Source of the DNA: CAZXSK01 sp964642855 | GTDB taxonomy: Bacteria > Planctomycetota > Phycisphaerae > SM23-33 | Direction of reading: 5' to 3' | Length of the DNA: 64,000 bases | Assembly (NCBI GenBank): GCA_964642855.1 | Contig: CAZXSK010000012.1 | Coordinates: 1-64,000 of the forward strand | Shown: positions 8,775 to 17,482 of the stretch, piece by piece | Layout of the letters: the number at the start of each line of letters is the position of its first letter | Numbering within the stretch: position 1 is the stretch's first letter | The notes under the pieces: generated by a model | Database searches by the model: none | Told to the model about the DNA's origin: nothing | The model's input: only the letters and a program-made list of their open reading frames with translations | Made by a program: the position numbers and the translations under genes

Positions 8775-9782
8775 CTACCGCTTGTGCTCCAGCGCGAAGG
8801 CGAGCAGTTCGTCCAGCCCGGCCGTGGCGACGGCGATGCACGTGTCGCAGCAGCCGTAGTAGACGTACACCGTCCCGTCGCGAACCACATTGGCTGAGGG
8901 GAACACCACGTGCGGGATCACCAGCCCGACGTGCTCGTAGTACGTTTCCGGCTCGAGGATGTACCCGGGTGCCCGGGCGATGACCTTCGCGGGGTTCTCG
9001 AGGTCCAGCAGCATGACCCCCGCACGATAGGCGACGTTCTCGTCGACGCCGTGGTAGAGGATCAGCCAGCCCTCGTCGGTGCGAATCGGCTGGGCGGCGG
9101 CTCCGATCTTCACGGCCTCCCAGTCGGCTTGCTCGGGGGCGGCGACGAGCTCGGCGTCCGACCAGGTGGTCAGGTCGTCGGAGTAGGAGATCCAGATGCT
9201 CGGGCGATCGCAGCCGTACTCGGGGCCGACGTAGTGCATGGGCCTGCGGAGCATGGCGTATCTGCCCCCCACCTTCTCCGGGAACAGGACGCAGTCGCGG
9301 TCGTCGACGTCGACGGGCGTGACCCGTCCGAGGTCTTCCCAGTGGATCATGTCGGTCGACCGGGCGATGCCGGAGCGGTAGTTGTTCGGGTCGTCGGGGG
9401 GCACGTCGGTCTGGTGGGTATAGAACGGGATGCCCTTGCCGTTGGGGTAGCACATGGGGGCATAGTTGCGGTGCACGTAGGTCATGTAGAACGTGCCGTC
9501 GATCTTCACCACGCGGGCGTCTTCCACCGTGCCCCGCGGCGTGCCGAGCTGGGCAGCGGTGAAGACCGGCTCGTCGACGACGTGCTCGAAGTTCAGGCCG
9601 TCCTTGCTCCGCAGCAGTCCGAAGCTGCAGTGCAGCGGCGCCAGCGAAGCGCACGCCCGTTCGAGCATGTAGAAGGTTCCGTCATCGTCGATGACCACGC
9701 CGGGGTTGAACGTAACAATCTCCCGCCAGTACCACCGGCCGGGGATCACGATCGGGTTGCCTTCGTAACGCTTGAGCTTCAT
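8775..9782 (-). CDS. GH130-type beta-mannoside phosphorylase / glycosidase
   Basis: 335 residues from the ATG at 9782, which has GGAG about six bases upstream; an ATG four codons earlier (9794) is possible. The chain is a five-bladed propeller with paired motifs: FNPGVV near the N-terminus, TVEDARVVK, and DRDCVLFPEKVGGRYAMLRR, followed by LILYHGV. These match GH130 enzymes, which phosphorolyse or hydrolyse beta-mannosides such as mannosyl-glucose and mannobiose. No signal peptide, so cytoplasmic. It is convergent with the ABC exporter and divergent from the membrane protein at 9999. Exact specificity is not resolvable by eye. Confidence 0.85.
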   Translation of the reverse strand: MKLKRYEGNPIVIPGRWYWREIVTFNPGVVIDDDGTFYMLERACASLAPLHCSFGLLRSKDGLNFEHVVDEPVFTAAQLGTPRGTVEDARVVKIDGTFYMTYVHRNYAPMCYPNGKGIPFYTHQTDVPPDDPNNYRSGIARSTDMIHWEDLGRVTPVDVDDRDCVLFPEKVGGRYAMLRRPMHYVGPEYGCDRPSIWISYSDDLTTWSDAELVAAPEQADWEAVKIGAAAQPIRTDEGWLILYHGVDENVAYRAGVMLLDLENPAKVIARAPGYILEPETYYEHVGLVIPHVVFPSANVVRDGTVYVYYGCCDTCIAVATAGLDELLAFALEHKR

Positions 9783-9998
9783 GCTCGTCTCCATGGACAG
9801 ATCGCGGGTGAACGCAGAGGATTCTCCGGTAGATCTCCGGGCGTTTCAATGGGCAGGCTGCCGGATTGTCCGCGGGGAGAAGAAACGGCTTCGGTTCTGC
9901 AGCGGAGTCGGTACAATCACCTGCCGCCATCGGAGACGGGAAGGGATCGCATCTCCCCGCCATGACAGCCACACACAGAGCCCGACGAGATTCCCTGC

Positions 9999-11750
9999 GT
10001 GACGACGTCCACACAACGCGATGACCGCATCGGTCGGCTGGTGTCCTCCAGCCGGCGGATCTGGACCATTCTGGCCTGCAGCCTGGTCTGGACGATTCTC
10101 GCTGCGCTGGTGGTTTTCCACATCGCCAACATCATGCGGGGCGTCAACTGGATCCCCGGCGACGACTACATCTTCACGCGCAGCACAGCATCGGGCAACT
10201 GGATCGGTTTCGGTGAGCAGATCCGCACGCACGACGCGCGGTTTTTCCCGCTGGCGTTCCAGGAGTTCAACCTGCTCAAAGGCGCGGGCAACGCACCGGA
10301 ATTGTACTACCTGCTGAACGTGGGCAAGTATCTGCTGGTGCTGGGGATCCTGGCGGCGGCTCTCGTGAGTATCGGCCGGGCGCAATGGGCCGACGGCCTC
10401 GGCCGCTCCGGCCGGACTTCTCCGTCGCGATGGGGGCTTGCTTCCGTGGCAGCCGGGATACTGGCGGTCGTCTACCTGCTGCACCCGAGGCTTCACCTGG
10501 TCTTCGGGCACATCATCTATCCCGAATCCATGCAGATGGTCTGGGTGGCGCTGTTCGCGCTGCTGGGCTATCGCCAGGTCCGCCGCGGAGGGCTGGGCAA
10601 CTACATCGCGTCGTTCCTGTGCGGAACGATGGTGCTATACTACAAGGAGCCCGCGTTCGCGCTGATCCTGCCGGCTGCCGTGGTGCCCCTGCTGGTTCGG
10701 CGACGCTCGATGAAGCCCGCGCAGCTGATCTGGTCGGCAGCGATGATCGTGTCGGTGCTGGTCTGGCTGTGCCTGTATCTCTTCCTTGTCTACGCCCGGA
10801 AGACCGGCGCGAACTACGCGTCGATCTACGCGAATTCCGGCGGCCACGTTGAGGCGTTCGCGCGGCTGTTCCTGGACCCCACGAGCATCTACCTGCCAAT
10901 GGCGATCCTGGGGGTCTACCGGGCCGGTTCGATCGCCCGCGCCGTCTGGCGGGGCAGGGGCGAGCGGCTTTCGATGGAGTTGCTGTTCATGGACTCCCTG
11001 CTGCTGGGCGGGCTGCTGTACATCGCTGCCTTCGCCACGCTGAAGATGGCGGATCTCCGCTTCCTGCCGCCCAGCAATGTCCTGTTCACGGTGGTCTGTT
11101 TCTACTACGCCTGCCGGCTGATCCGCAGCCGAGCCTGGCCGATCTACCCGCGCAGCGAGGCCAAGCTCACGCTGGCAGCGGTGCTCGCGATGTTCTGGCT
11201 TTCGGCGAGGCTGGGCTGTCAGACGCTGGGCTTCCGGATGCTCCACGACCGCCAGCACACCTGGGCACCCAGCCTGCAGGTGGTCTCCGAGCATAGCGAG
11301 TATCCGGTGGTCTACGTCTGCCCGGCGGGGGGCACAACGGCCAGAAAGGCCAGCCACGATTACCCCCTGCGTCACATGTCGGTCTGCGCTGAGCAGACGG
11401 TCATCCGGCTGCAGATGCCCGAAGGCGCGTCACCGGTGCGGTGTTATTACCTCGATATGGACGGTGAGTTGGGGGATCGCGACGCCCTGGTCGACTCGCG
11501 CGTGGAGGTAATCCGCGAGCTGCCACCCGGCGGCGAGTACTTCCTGTTCGTCCCGCCCGACGCCACCGACTTTCCCGAGGCGATGGCCCGCCGATTCGGC
11601 ATCGAGGTCGTGAAACTCTCCGGGCATGCGTTCAAGGACGACACCGTGCGCGAGATCTGGGCGCCCCGCGACCTGGCCCGACGGGTCGGCGTTATGAGGC
11701 AGGCATCCCGGGCTACCCGGGACAGGACCGACCCCAACGACGACGCCTGA
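9999..11750 (+). CDS. Polytopic membrane protein, possible GT-C-like glycosyltransferase
   Basis: 583 residues from a GTG at 9999. About nine to ten hydrophobic helices occupy residues 20-420 (for example ILACSLVWTILAALVVFHIA), followed by a soluble C-terminal domain of about 170 residues. Between the first two helices is a polar segment with a GDD (WIPGDDYIF) and HDARFFPL, reminiscent of the acidic first periplasmic loop of GT-C glycosyltransferases that use lipid-linked sugars. I cannot assign a family. It sits between GH130 and an ABC exporter, so a role in surface glycan assembly is plausible but unproven. Confidence 0.7.
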   Translation: MTTSTQRDDRIGRLVSSSRRIWTILACSLVWTILAALVVFHIANIMRGVNWIPGDDYIFTRSTASGNWIGFGEQIRTHDARFFPLAFQEFNLLKGAGNAPELYYLLNVGKYLLVLGILAAALVSIGRAQWADGLGRSGRTSPSRWGLASVAAGILAVVYLLHPRLHLVFGHIIYPESMQMVWVALFALLGYRQVRRGGLGNYIASFLCGTMVLYYKEPAFALILPAAVVPLLVRRRSMKPAQLIWSAAMIVSVLVWLCLYLFLVYARKTGANYASIYANSGGHVEAFARLFLDPTSIYLPMAILGVYRAGSIARAVWRGRGERLSMELLFMDSLLLGGLLYIAAFATLKMADLRFLPPSNVLFTVVCFYYACRLIRSRAWPIYPRSEAKLTLAAVLAMFWLSARLGCQTLGFRMLHDRQHTWAPSLQVVSEHSEYPVVYVCPAGGTTARKASHDYPLRHMSVCAEQTVIRLQMPEGASPVRCYYLDMDGELGDRDALVDSRVEVIRELPPGGEYFLFVPPDATDFPEAMARRFGIEVVKLSGHAFKDDTVREIWAPRDLARRVGVMRQASRATRDRTDPNDDA

Positions 11751-11773
11751 GGGCTGCAAACGCGGGGACCGTC

Positions 11774-11801
11774 TTGACACCCCCTGCCCGCACGGTACAA
11801 C
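11774..11801 (+). promoter_or_regulatory. Sigma-70-type promoter, predicted leaderless start
   Basis: TTGACA (11774-11779), a 16-bp spacer, then TACAAC (11796-11801). The predicted transcription start (about 11807-11809) coincides with the ATG at 11809, and no Shine-Dalgarno is visible, so the exporter mRNA may be leaderless. Confidence 0.5.
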
Positions 11802-11808
11802 AGCTACG

Positions 11809-13620
11809 ATGAACGCCGAGATACCCCAGACCGGCAGCGACCGGGGGCTGCTGCGGACCTTCCTGCGCTATCTCAAGCCCTACAAGGCTCCGCTTCGGAC
11901 GGTGTACATCCTGCACTTCCTCAACGCGTTCCTGAACCTGCTGCCCGCCTTGAGCCTGCGATATCTCTTCGACATGATCGTCGACCCCAAGCCCGTCAAC
12001 GTGCTGGGGATGACCATCGACACGTCGGGCGCCATCGATACGGTCAACGAGAAGATCCTCTGGATCGGGATCTACTTCGTATGTCTCGTCGCCCTGATCG
12101 TACTGGCCAACGCCATCGGCGTGATCATGTGGCGTCTGGGTACGAAGGTTACCCAGTGGCTGCTGCTGGATATCAAGACCCACGTGGTCCATCACCTGCA
12201 CAAGCTGTCGCTCTCGCATTTCCACCGGGAGCGGACCGGAAGCATCATGACCCGGGCCATCGGCGACGTCATGCAGATGCAGCAGATGCTCCAGAACTCG
12301 TTCCACCTGACCTATTCCGCCGTCCACCTGGTGCTGGCCCCGCTGATGATGATCCTGATGAGCTGGCAGTTGTTCCTGTTCTGCCTGGTCCCGGTTCCGG
12401 TGATCTACCTGTGCGTCCGACGAATCCGGCGGACGCTCCGGCCGCTGTACCGTCAGCAGCGGGAGAAGCAGGCGGAAGTCGACGCAGCCATCCAGGAGCA
12501 GATCTCGGGCATCCGCGAGATCAAGGCATTCGGGCAGGAGAAAGCTGCCCAGGAAGACGTCACCCGCGCCAACGAGGCCTACATGGACTCGGTGAACCGG
12601 GCGATGCGGGTGTTCTCGGTGAATCACCAGGTACTGCATGGCACGAACGATTTCGCGAGGATTCTCGTCGGTGCGGCGGGCGGGATTCTCATCGTCATGG
12701 GCTGGGGCGGGGTGAGCCTGGGTATGGTCCTGGCGTTCATTCCGCTGATGGGCATGTTCTTCGGCCCGTTCGGTCGGTTGATGCGGTTCTACGACATCAT
12801 CCAGCGGGGGCTGGCGTCGACTGAACGGGTGTTCGAGTTCTTCGAGGTGGAACCGGACATCCGCGACAAGCCCGGGGCGAAGTGGGAGGACCTGTCGGAA
12901 GGACGGATCGAGTTCAGCGATGTGACGTTCAGCTACCAGGCCGGCCTGAAGGTCCTGGAAGACGTGACCTTCACGGCCGAATCGGGACAGACCATCGCAC
13001 TGGTGGGCTCGACCGGGTCGGGCAAGAGCACGCTGGCATCGCTGATCCCCCGCTTCTATGACGTCGACGCCGGCAGCATTCGCCTCGATGGACACGATAT
13101 CCGGGACGTCAAGATGGAAGCGATCCGTTCGGCGATCGGGATCGTCTTTCAGGAGACGTTCCTGTTCTATGGAACCATCGCCGACAACATCGGCTTCTCC
13201 CGGCCGGATGCTTCACGCGAGGACATCGTAGCAGCTGCGAAGCTCGCGAACATCCACGACTATGTCATGAGCCTGCCCGACGGTTACGAAAGTCGCATCG
13301 GCGAGCGCGGCGTGACGCTCTCGGGCGGCCAGCGGCAGCGGATGGCGATCGCCCGGATGATACTCAAGGACCCATCGATCATCATTCTCGACGAGGCCAC
13401 CAGCGCCCTGGACACAGCTACCGAGCGTCTGATCCAGGAGAGCATGGACCGCCTGATGCGAGGCAGGACGTCGATCGTGATCGCCCACCGGCTTTCGACC
13501 GTTCGGGACGCCGACGAGATTCTGGTCCTGGAGAGGGGCAGGATCATCGAGCGCGGAACCCACGCCCAACTGCTCGAGCAGGCAGGCCAGTATGCCTCGC
13601 TGGTGCAGACGGTGTCCTGA
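11809..13620 (+). CDS. ABC exporter half-transporter (permease-ATPase fusion)
   Basis: 603 residues with six transmembrane helices in the first 330 residues and a C-terminal ATPase domain: Walker A GSTGSGKST, signature LSGGQRQR, Walker B IIILDEATSALD. The MsbA-like layout matches the paralogue at 6871. Several polar loop segments (for example the DPKPVNVLGMTIDTSG insertion between helices 1 and 2) are specific to this copy. It lies 58 bp after the membrane protein but appears to have its own promoter at 11774. The likely role is flipping or exporting a lipid or glycolipid across the inner membrane; the substrate is not determinable. Confidence 0.92.
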   Translation: MNAEIPQTGSDRGLLRTFLRYLKPYKAPLRTVYILHFLNAFLNLLPALSLRYLFDMIVDPKPVNVLGMTIDTSGAIDTVNEKILWIGIYFVCLVALIVLANAIGVIMWRLGTKVTQWLLLDIKTHVVHHLHKLSLSHFHRERTGSIMTRAIGDVMQMQQMLQNSFHLTYSAVHLVLAPLMMILMSWQLFLFCLVPVPVIYLCVRRIRRTLRPLYRQQREKQAEVDAAIQEQISGIREIKAFGQEKAAQEDVTRANEAYMDSVNRAMRVFSVNHQVLHGTNDFARILVGAAGGILIVMGWGGVSLGMVLAFIPLMGMFFGPFGRLMRFYDIIQRGLASTERVFEFFEVEPDIRDKPGAKWEDLSEGRIEFSDVTFSYQAGLKVLEDVTFTAESGQTIALVGSTGSGKSTLASLIPRFYDVDAGSIRLDGHDIRDVKMEAIRSAIGIVFQETFLFYGTIADNIGFSRPDASREDIVAAAKLANIHDYVMSLPDGYESRIGERGVTLSGGQRQRMAIARMILKDPSIIILDEATSALDTATERLIQESMDRLMRGRTSIVIAHRLSTVRDADEILVLERGRIIERGTHAQLLEQAGQYASLVQTVS

Positions 13621-13636
13621 AACGCACCGGAAAGGT

Positions 13637-13665
13637 TTGGTATCGGCCGGTGGGTTCCGTATACT
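13637..13665 (+). promoter_or_regulatory. Sigma-70-type promoter of the PAS/LuxR regulator
   Basis: TTGGTA (13637-13642), a 17-bp spacer, then TATACT (13660-13665). It lies just after the ABC exporter stop and about 80 bp before the preferred start of the regulator. Confidence 0.45.
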
Positions 13666-13744
13666 CACGCAGGCTCGCAGGATGGGGGAGAGGGAACGGT
13701 CGCTGCGGGCGGAATTCGAGACCCTGTTGCGCATTGGGAGCCAT

Positions 13745-15847
13745 ATGGGCCAGAGAAGAAGGGCGGGGATGGACCGCCAGACGCCAACCAGCGCGGGGGA
13801 ATTCGTACGGGAACTCACAGCCGAAGCGCTATCCGCGTTGGCTTCCTTCTCGCGCGATGCCCTGTTCGTCTGGGACGCCCAGACCGATTGCATCTGGGGC
13901 AACGAGAGTTTCCACCGCCTGGCCGGTCACCTGGAAGGACCCGCCATGGAGGCCTGGCTGGCCGGCGCACATCCCGACGATACCAAGCCCACACGGTCAA
14001 CGATCGAGCAGGCCCTGTCGGGCGACGCCAGCGAGTTCAGCATCCGCTACCGATACCGGGCGACCGACGGCGCGTATCACCTGCTGCTGGAGAAGGGCAG
14101 GATCATCCGGGACGAAAGCGGCCACCCTGCGCAGGTCGTAGGACGTATCGCCGACCTGACCCAGCAGGTCCACGCCCAGAAAGAGTTGGAGAACACCCGC
14201 AACCGCCTGGAGTTCATCGCCAACCACTGCCAGGACATCATCGCGGTGTTCGACCTGGAGGGGAGATACCTGTATGTCTCCCCCGCCTGCCGTAAGATCC
14301 TCGGCATCGAGCCGGAAGACCTGATCGGAGCCCGCCCGGACCGTCGCCTCGGGGAAGAGACCTCCCGGGAACTGTGGGAGAGGTTTAACCGCGAGATCTA
14401 CGACAAGGGCTGGGGCACCCTCCTGTTCGAGCACACGCTTCCGAGCGGCAGGACAATCTGGCTGGAGTCTTCCGCGACCGTCGCACGCGACGCAGACGGC
14501 GAACCGTCCGAGATCGTCTCGGTCATCCGCGACGTGACCGATCGCATGGAGGCCGAGCAGGAACTCCGGGATTCCCAGCAACTGCTGGAGGACCTGGCCG
14601 CCGAGCGCACGGGTGAGCTGCAGAGCGCCAACCGCAAACTGCGGGCCAGCGAAGCGAGGTATCGGGCCATTTCGCAGTTGGTCATGGGATATGTATTCTC
14701 GGCTGCCCTCAGCGACGAGAGCTACGAGATGCTCTGGATGGAAGGCCAGGTCGAGGAAACGACCGGCTGGAGCGTCGAGGAGATCAAGGCGGTTCACTGG
14801 TCGGAGTTGATCTGTCCGGAGGACCTTGCAGAGGTGGCGCGGTTTGTGCGCAATCTGACGCGGGGCGGGTCAGAAGCAACCGAGTTCCGGCTGCGGCAGA
14901 AAGGCCCGGAGTACCGGTGGCTCCGGATGTACGCCCAGCAAACGGGCACAGACGAAAGCGGCAGAACGGTCGTGGTCGGAGCCTGCCAGGATGTCACCGA
15001 AGCCAAGGAACGGGAGGCCTCGCTGCGAGACCGCACCCGGCTGCTGGAGCGCCTTACGGAGAACGTCCCGGACCTGATCCTCCGCCTGGATCGCGATGCC
15101 CGCTGCATCCATGCCAACCGACGGGTCGAGGAGATCGTCGGCCGACCGGTGTCGGAAGTGCTGGGCAAGACGGCCGAGCAGGTGGGAGTGCCGATACACG
15201 TCGCCGACCTTGGAAGAAGGACGACCCAGCAAGTCATCGACCAGTGCCAGCCGAAGGAGTTGGAGTTCTCGATGGCCGGCCCGAATGGCGAGCGAATCTA
15301 CGAGGCCCGGGTGGTTCCCGAGGTGGAAGAGGACGGGACGGTCTCGGCGGCGCTGGCGATCATCCGGGACGTCACCGAACACCGACGCGCCCGAAAGCAG
15401 TTGGAGCAGGAGCGATCGGCTCTGCAGAAGGCCAACGTTGCGATGGAGGAAATCATGGCCAGGATCCGTCAGGAGCCCGTGGAGGTCTCCCAGCGCATCC
15501 AAGCCAACGTCGACAAGATCGTCATGCCGATGATTCACTCGCTTCAGCAGCAGGCTTCGCCGAAACAGCGACGGAGCCTGGAACTGCTCGGGGAGGCCCT
15601 GGGCGAACTCACCGCCCCGCACGTGGACAAGCTCTCCCAGCGCTTCAGCCAACTGACAGCTGCGGAGCTCCGAATCTGCGACATGGTCCGCCGGGGGCTC
15701 AGCAGCAAGGAGATCGCCAACATTCTGGATATCTCGGTGTCCACGGTCAGCAGACACCGCGAGAACATCCGCCGGAAGCTCGATCTGGCCCATCGGGGGG
15801 TTAACCTGGCGTCATTCCTCCGGACCCACGACGCTGACGACGCCTGA
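13745..15847 (+). CDS. Multi-PAS sensor with LuxR-type DNA-binding domain
   Basis: About 700 residues from the ATG at 13745 (GGGAG four bases upstream); an ATG at 13682 would add 21. Four PAS domains can be traced (about 38-139, 156-267, 305-418 and 434-545), each ending in a D-[VL]-T motif such as VIRDVTDR. A coiled coil follows. The C-terminal LuxR/GerE helix-turn-helix (about 635-682) contains LTAAELRICDMVRRGLSSKE and IANILDISVSTVSRHRENI. No histidine kinase or receiver domain is present, so this is a soluble one-component regulator whose PAS domains bind ligand or cofactor and drive DNA binding directly. Its targets are unknown; the RNA candidate and dyad immediately downstream are worth considering. 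Confidence 0.85.
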   Translation: MGQRRRAGMDRQTPTSAGEFVRELTAEALSALASFSRDALFVWDAQTDCIWGNESFHRLAGHLEGPAMEAWLAGAHPDDTKPTRSTIEQALSGDASEFSIRYRYRATDGAYHLLLEKGRIIRDESGHPAQVVGRIADLTQQVHAQKELENTRNRLEFIANHCQDIIAVFDLEGRYLYVSPACRKILGIEPEDLIGARPDRRLGEETSRELWERFNREIYDKGWGTLLFEHTLPSGRTIWLESSATVARDADGEPSEIVSVIRDVTDRMEAEQELRDSQQLLEDLAAERTGELQSANRKLRASEARYRAISQLVMGYVFSAALSDESYEMLWMEGQVEETTGWSVEEIKAVHWSELICPEDLAEVARFVRNLTRGGSEATEFRLRQKGPEYRWLRMYAQQTGTDESGRTVVVGACQDVTEAKEREASLRDRTRLLERLTENVPDLILRLDRDARCIHANRRVEEIVGRPVSEVLGKTAEQVGVPIHVADLGRRTTQQVIDQCQPKELEFSMAGPNGERIYEARVVPEVEEDGTVSAALAIIRDVTEHRRARKQLEQERSALQKANVAMEEIMARIRQEPVEVSQRIQANVDKIVMPMIHSLQQQASPKQRRSLELLGEALGELTAPHVDKLSQRFSQLTAAELRICDMVRRGLSSKEIANILDISVSTVSRHRENIRRKLDLAHRGVNLASFLRTHDADDA

Positions 15848-15849
15848 GC

Positions 15850-15874
15850 CCTTCCCAGGTTCCCCCTGGAAGGC
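15850..15874 (+). terminator. Hairpin after the PAS/LuxR gene
   Basis: CCTTCCCAGG pairs with CCTGGAAGG (one bulge) across a short loop directly after the stop codon. No T-tract follows, so it may be a weak or factor-dependent terminator. Confidence 0.35.
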
Positions 15875-15897
15875 CGATCCCACGGAGCCCTTGTGAG

Positions 15898-15916
15898 TGC
15901 CTACATAACATAGGCA
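15898..15916. promoter_or_regulatory. Perfect dyad TGCCTA-N7-TAGGCA
   Basis: A six-bp perfect inverted repeat with an AT-rich 7-bp centre lies about 33 bp upstream of the -35 element of the predicted RNA promoter at 15949. It is operator-like in size and spacing; no binding protein is known. Confidence 0.3.
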
Positions 15917-15948
15917 TTTTGTGGGCACTATTCTCGGATTGGGCCCCG

Positions 15949-15978
15949 TTGAGGTACAGATTCCCGAAGCCGTATTAT
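15949..15978 (+). promoter_or_regulatory. Sigma-70-type promoter of a candidate non-coding RNA
   Basis: TTGAGG (15949-15954), an 18-bp spacer, then TATTAT (15973-15978). The predicted start is near 15985, with no coding frame downstream before the T-tract at 16165. Confidence 0.45.
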
Positions 15979-15984
15979 CTAAGG

Positions 15985-16171
15985 TGATTCATCGACACTG
16001 CCGAAGAGGCGGGAAGGTCGATAGTCGGAAAACTCCGTCAGAAACGGGCAGGACGATACACCCGGACATGACGTGGGACCGGAGACTCCACTTTGGTAGC
16101 GGGGACAACGGTCCTGCGAACCGTTCGGCCCACTGCAAACGTGCCCCCAACGTCCTGCCCGTCCTTTTTTT
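15985..16171 (+). ncRNA. Candidate structured non-coding RNA of about 187 nt
   Basis: There is no plausible coding frame, but nested inverted repeats are present. ATCGAC (15991-15996) pairs with GTCGAT (16017-16022), and CGGA-AAAC-TCCG follows at about 16026. A perfect 12-bp closing stem ACGGGCAGGACG (16044-16055) pairs with CGTCCTGCCCGT (16151-16162). Inside it, GTGGG-A-CCG (16073-16081) pairs with CGG-CCCAC (16126-16133), and AACGGT (16107-16112) pairs with ACCGTT (16120-16125). The outer stem is followed at once by seven T residues (16165-16171), so it doubles as a terminator. I compared it by eye with tmRNA, RNase P, SRP and 6S RNA and saw none of their conserved motifs. Confidence 0.55.
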
Positions 16172-16219
16172 CACAATCGCACCCGTTCGGGCGGCATGCG
16201 AGGCATACGGGGATTTCCC

Positions 16220-16834
16220 CTACTTCTTCCCCTGGCCCTGTTTGATGTTCCGCGTGTTGACCAGGGCTTTGTTCCGCTCGTAGAACCCCTCGCCGTCGAC
16301 CTGCATGATCCCCTGGCAACGACCTTCGAAGAAGCCCATCAGCGCCAGGCCTTCCGCGACGGTTTCGGGCGAATTCCTGCCGGGTGGCAGTTTGCAGGCG
16401 TAGATGACCTTGGTGTTCTCCAGATGGCGGACCACCTTGCGCTTCGCCCCGGTCACACCCCCCTTGGTCATGCGTCGCAGGAATTCGCTGAGTTCCAGCT
16501 TCAGCAGGCAATCGGGCGTGCCTTCGTCCCGGCTGCAGGACAGGTGCAGGGAAGGTCCGGCCGAGCTGAGCAGGCGAACGTCACTCCACCGGCCGGTGTC
16601 CAGGTCCGTGTGGGGGCTTTCGGGCCTCAGGAGAATCTCCCTGCTCCGCAGGAACTCCATCGCCAGGCCTAGGGAGGGCACGCGATCGGTCGTGGCGAAT
16701 ACCCGCAGGTAGAATGCGGAAGCTCCGTTGCCGATCGCCCAGCCCGGTTTGCGGTCGGCGTCCGGGACGGGCGCGGGTTTCTTCTTCTCATCCGATTGCG
16801 GCTGGAGGCCCAACAGCGATTTCAGCCAACTCAT
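16220..16834 (-). CDS. Hypothetical protein (204 aa)
   Basis: The start at 16834 has GGGAG about seven bases upstream; a longer in-frame extension lacks support. The N-terminus is MSWLKSLLGL followed by a Lys/Pro linker (DEKKKPAPVPDADRK), then a globular domain with alternating strands and helices. No transmembrane segment and no family I recognise. It is convergent with the RNA candidate and 134 bp downstream of another small gene on the same strand. Base composition matches its surroundings. Function unknown. Confidence 0.72.
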   Translation of the reverse strand: MSWLKSLLGLQPQSDEKKKPAPVPDADRKPGWAIGNGASAFYLRVFATTDRVPSLGLAMEFLRSREILLRPESPHTDLDTGRWSDVRLLSSAGPSLHLSCSRDEGTPDCLLKLELSEFLRRMTKGGVTGAKRKVVRHLENTKVIYACKLPPGRNSPETVAEGLALMGFFEGRCQGIMQVDGEGFYERNKALVNTRNIKQGQGKK

Positions 16835-16968
16835 GCGTGTCTCCCGTTTCGTGTCCGTTGCGGCTGGCAAAGACTTGTTCTCGGGGACACCTGTGCATGC
16901 TGGATGAAGAGGCCTGTAAGAGTTGTTGATGTTTCGGCTGCGAAGGCCGCCGATGGGCCCGGGGATCT

Positions 16969-17361
16969 TCACAGGTCCCCAACAATCTGGAAACGTTTCC
17001 GAGCGACCTGCTCCCCGGCGACCCAGCAGGTCAGCGTCCACGGGCCGACCTTGTCGGAAACCGGCTCCCAGATCGTGTCGCCCAGGAAGAACTCGTAGTC
17101 GCTCGTGCGGACGTAGGACTCTCCCTCGAACGGCGGGACCACTTCGCCGTTATCATCCCGGAACGACGGGTGTTCGATCCGATACCGCAACGACTCTCCG
17201 CGTGCCTTGCGGATCTCGAGGATGTACCCGAACTCCACGCCCAGCCTGGCGGGGATCTCGGTCGTGAAATCCAGGACCTTCGGCAGCTGCTTGCTGTGCT
17301 TGTCGAAGGGGGTATACAGGCCATAGCTGACCATGCGGACTTCGGGTTTTTTCTTCGCCAT
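16969..17361 (-). CDS. DUF3859-like domain protein (130 aa)
   Basis: Starts at the ATG at 17361, where the sequence MAKKKPEVRMVSYGLYTPFD begins. The core pattern (SYGLYT, then EIPARLGVEFGY, then a C-terminal GPWTLTCWVAGEQVARKRFQIV) resembles DUF3859, a small all-beta domain of unknown function found in many bacteria. No signal peptide or membrane helix. It is divergent from the deaminase at 17483. The family name is from memory of the pattern and should be treated as likely rather than certain. Confidence 0.72.
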   Translation of the reverse strand: MAKKKPEVRMVSYGLYTPFDKHSKQLPKVLDFTTEIPARLGVEFGYILEIRKARGESLRYRIEHPSFRDDNGEVVPPFEGESYVRTSDYEFFLGDTIWEPVSDKVGPWTLTCWVAGEQVARKRFQIVGDL

Positions 17362-17482
17362 GGGTTGCCTTCGCGTCGATGGTATACCTGTCAGCAACGA
17401 TCCAACGGGGGCGAGTGTGGCCTGTGCGAATCGGCAAGTAAAGGCCCATTCGCCGTATCCGCCGGGTCGACAGGGAGAAGAT

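Noticed and set aside
6871..13620. The two 603-residue ABC exporters as a recent tandem duplication or heterodimer
   Set aside because: Their sequences differ strongly outside the ATPase motifs; both look like complete homodimer-type half-transporters.
15985..16171. Assignment of the RNA candidate to 6S, SRP, RNase P or tmRNA
   Set aside because: None of the conserved sequences of those RNAs was seen.
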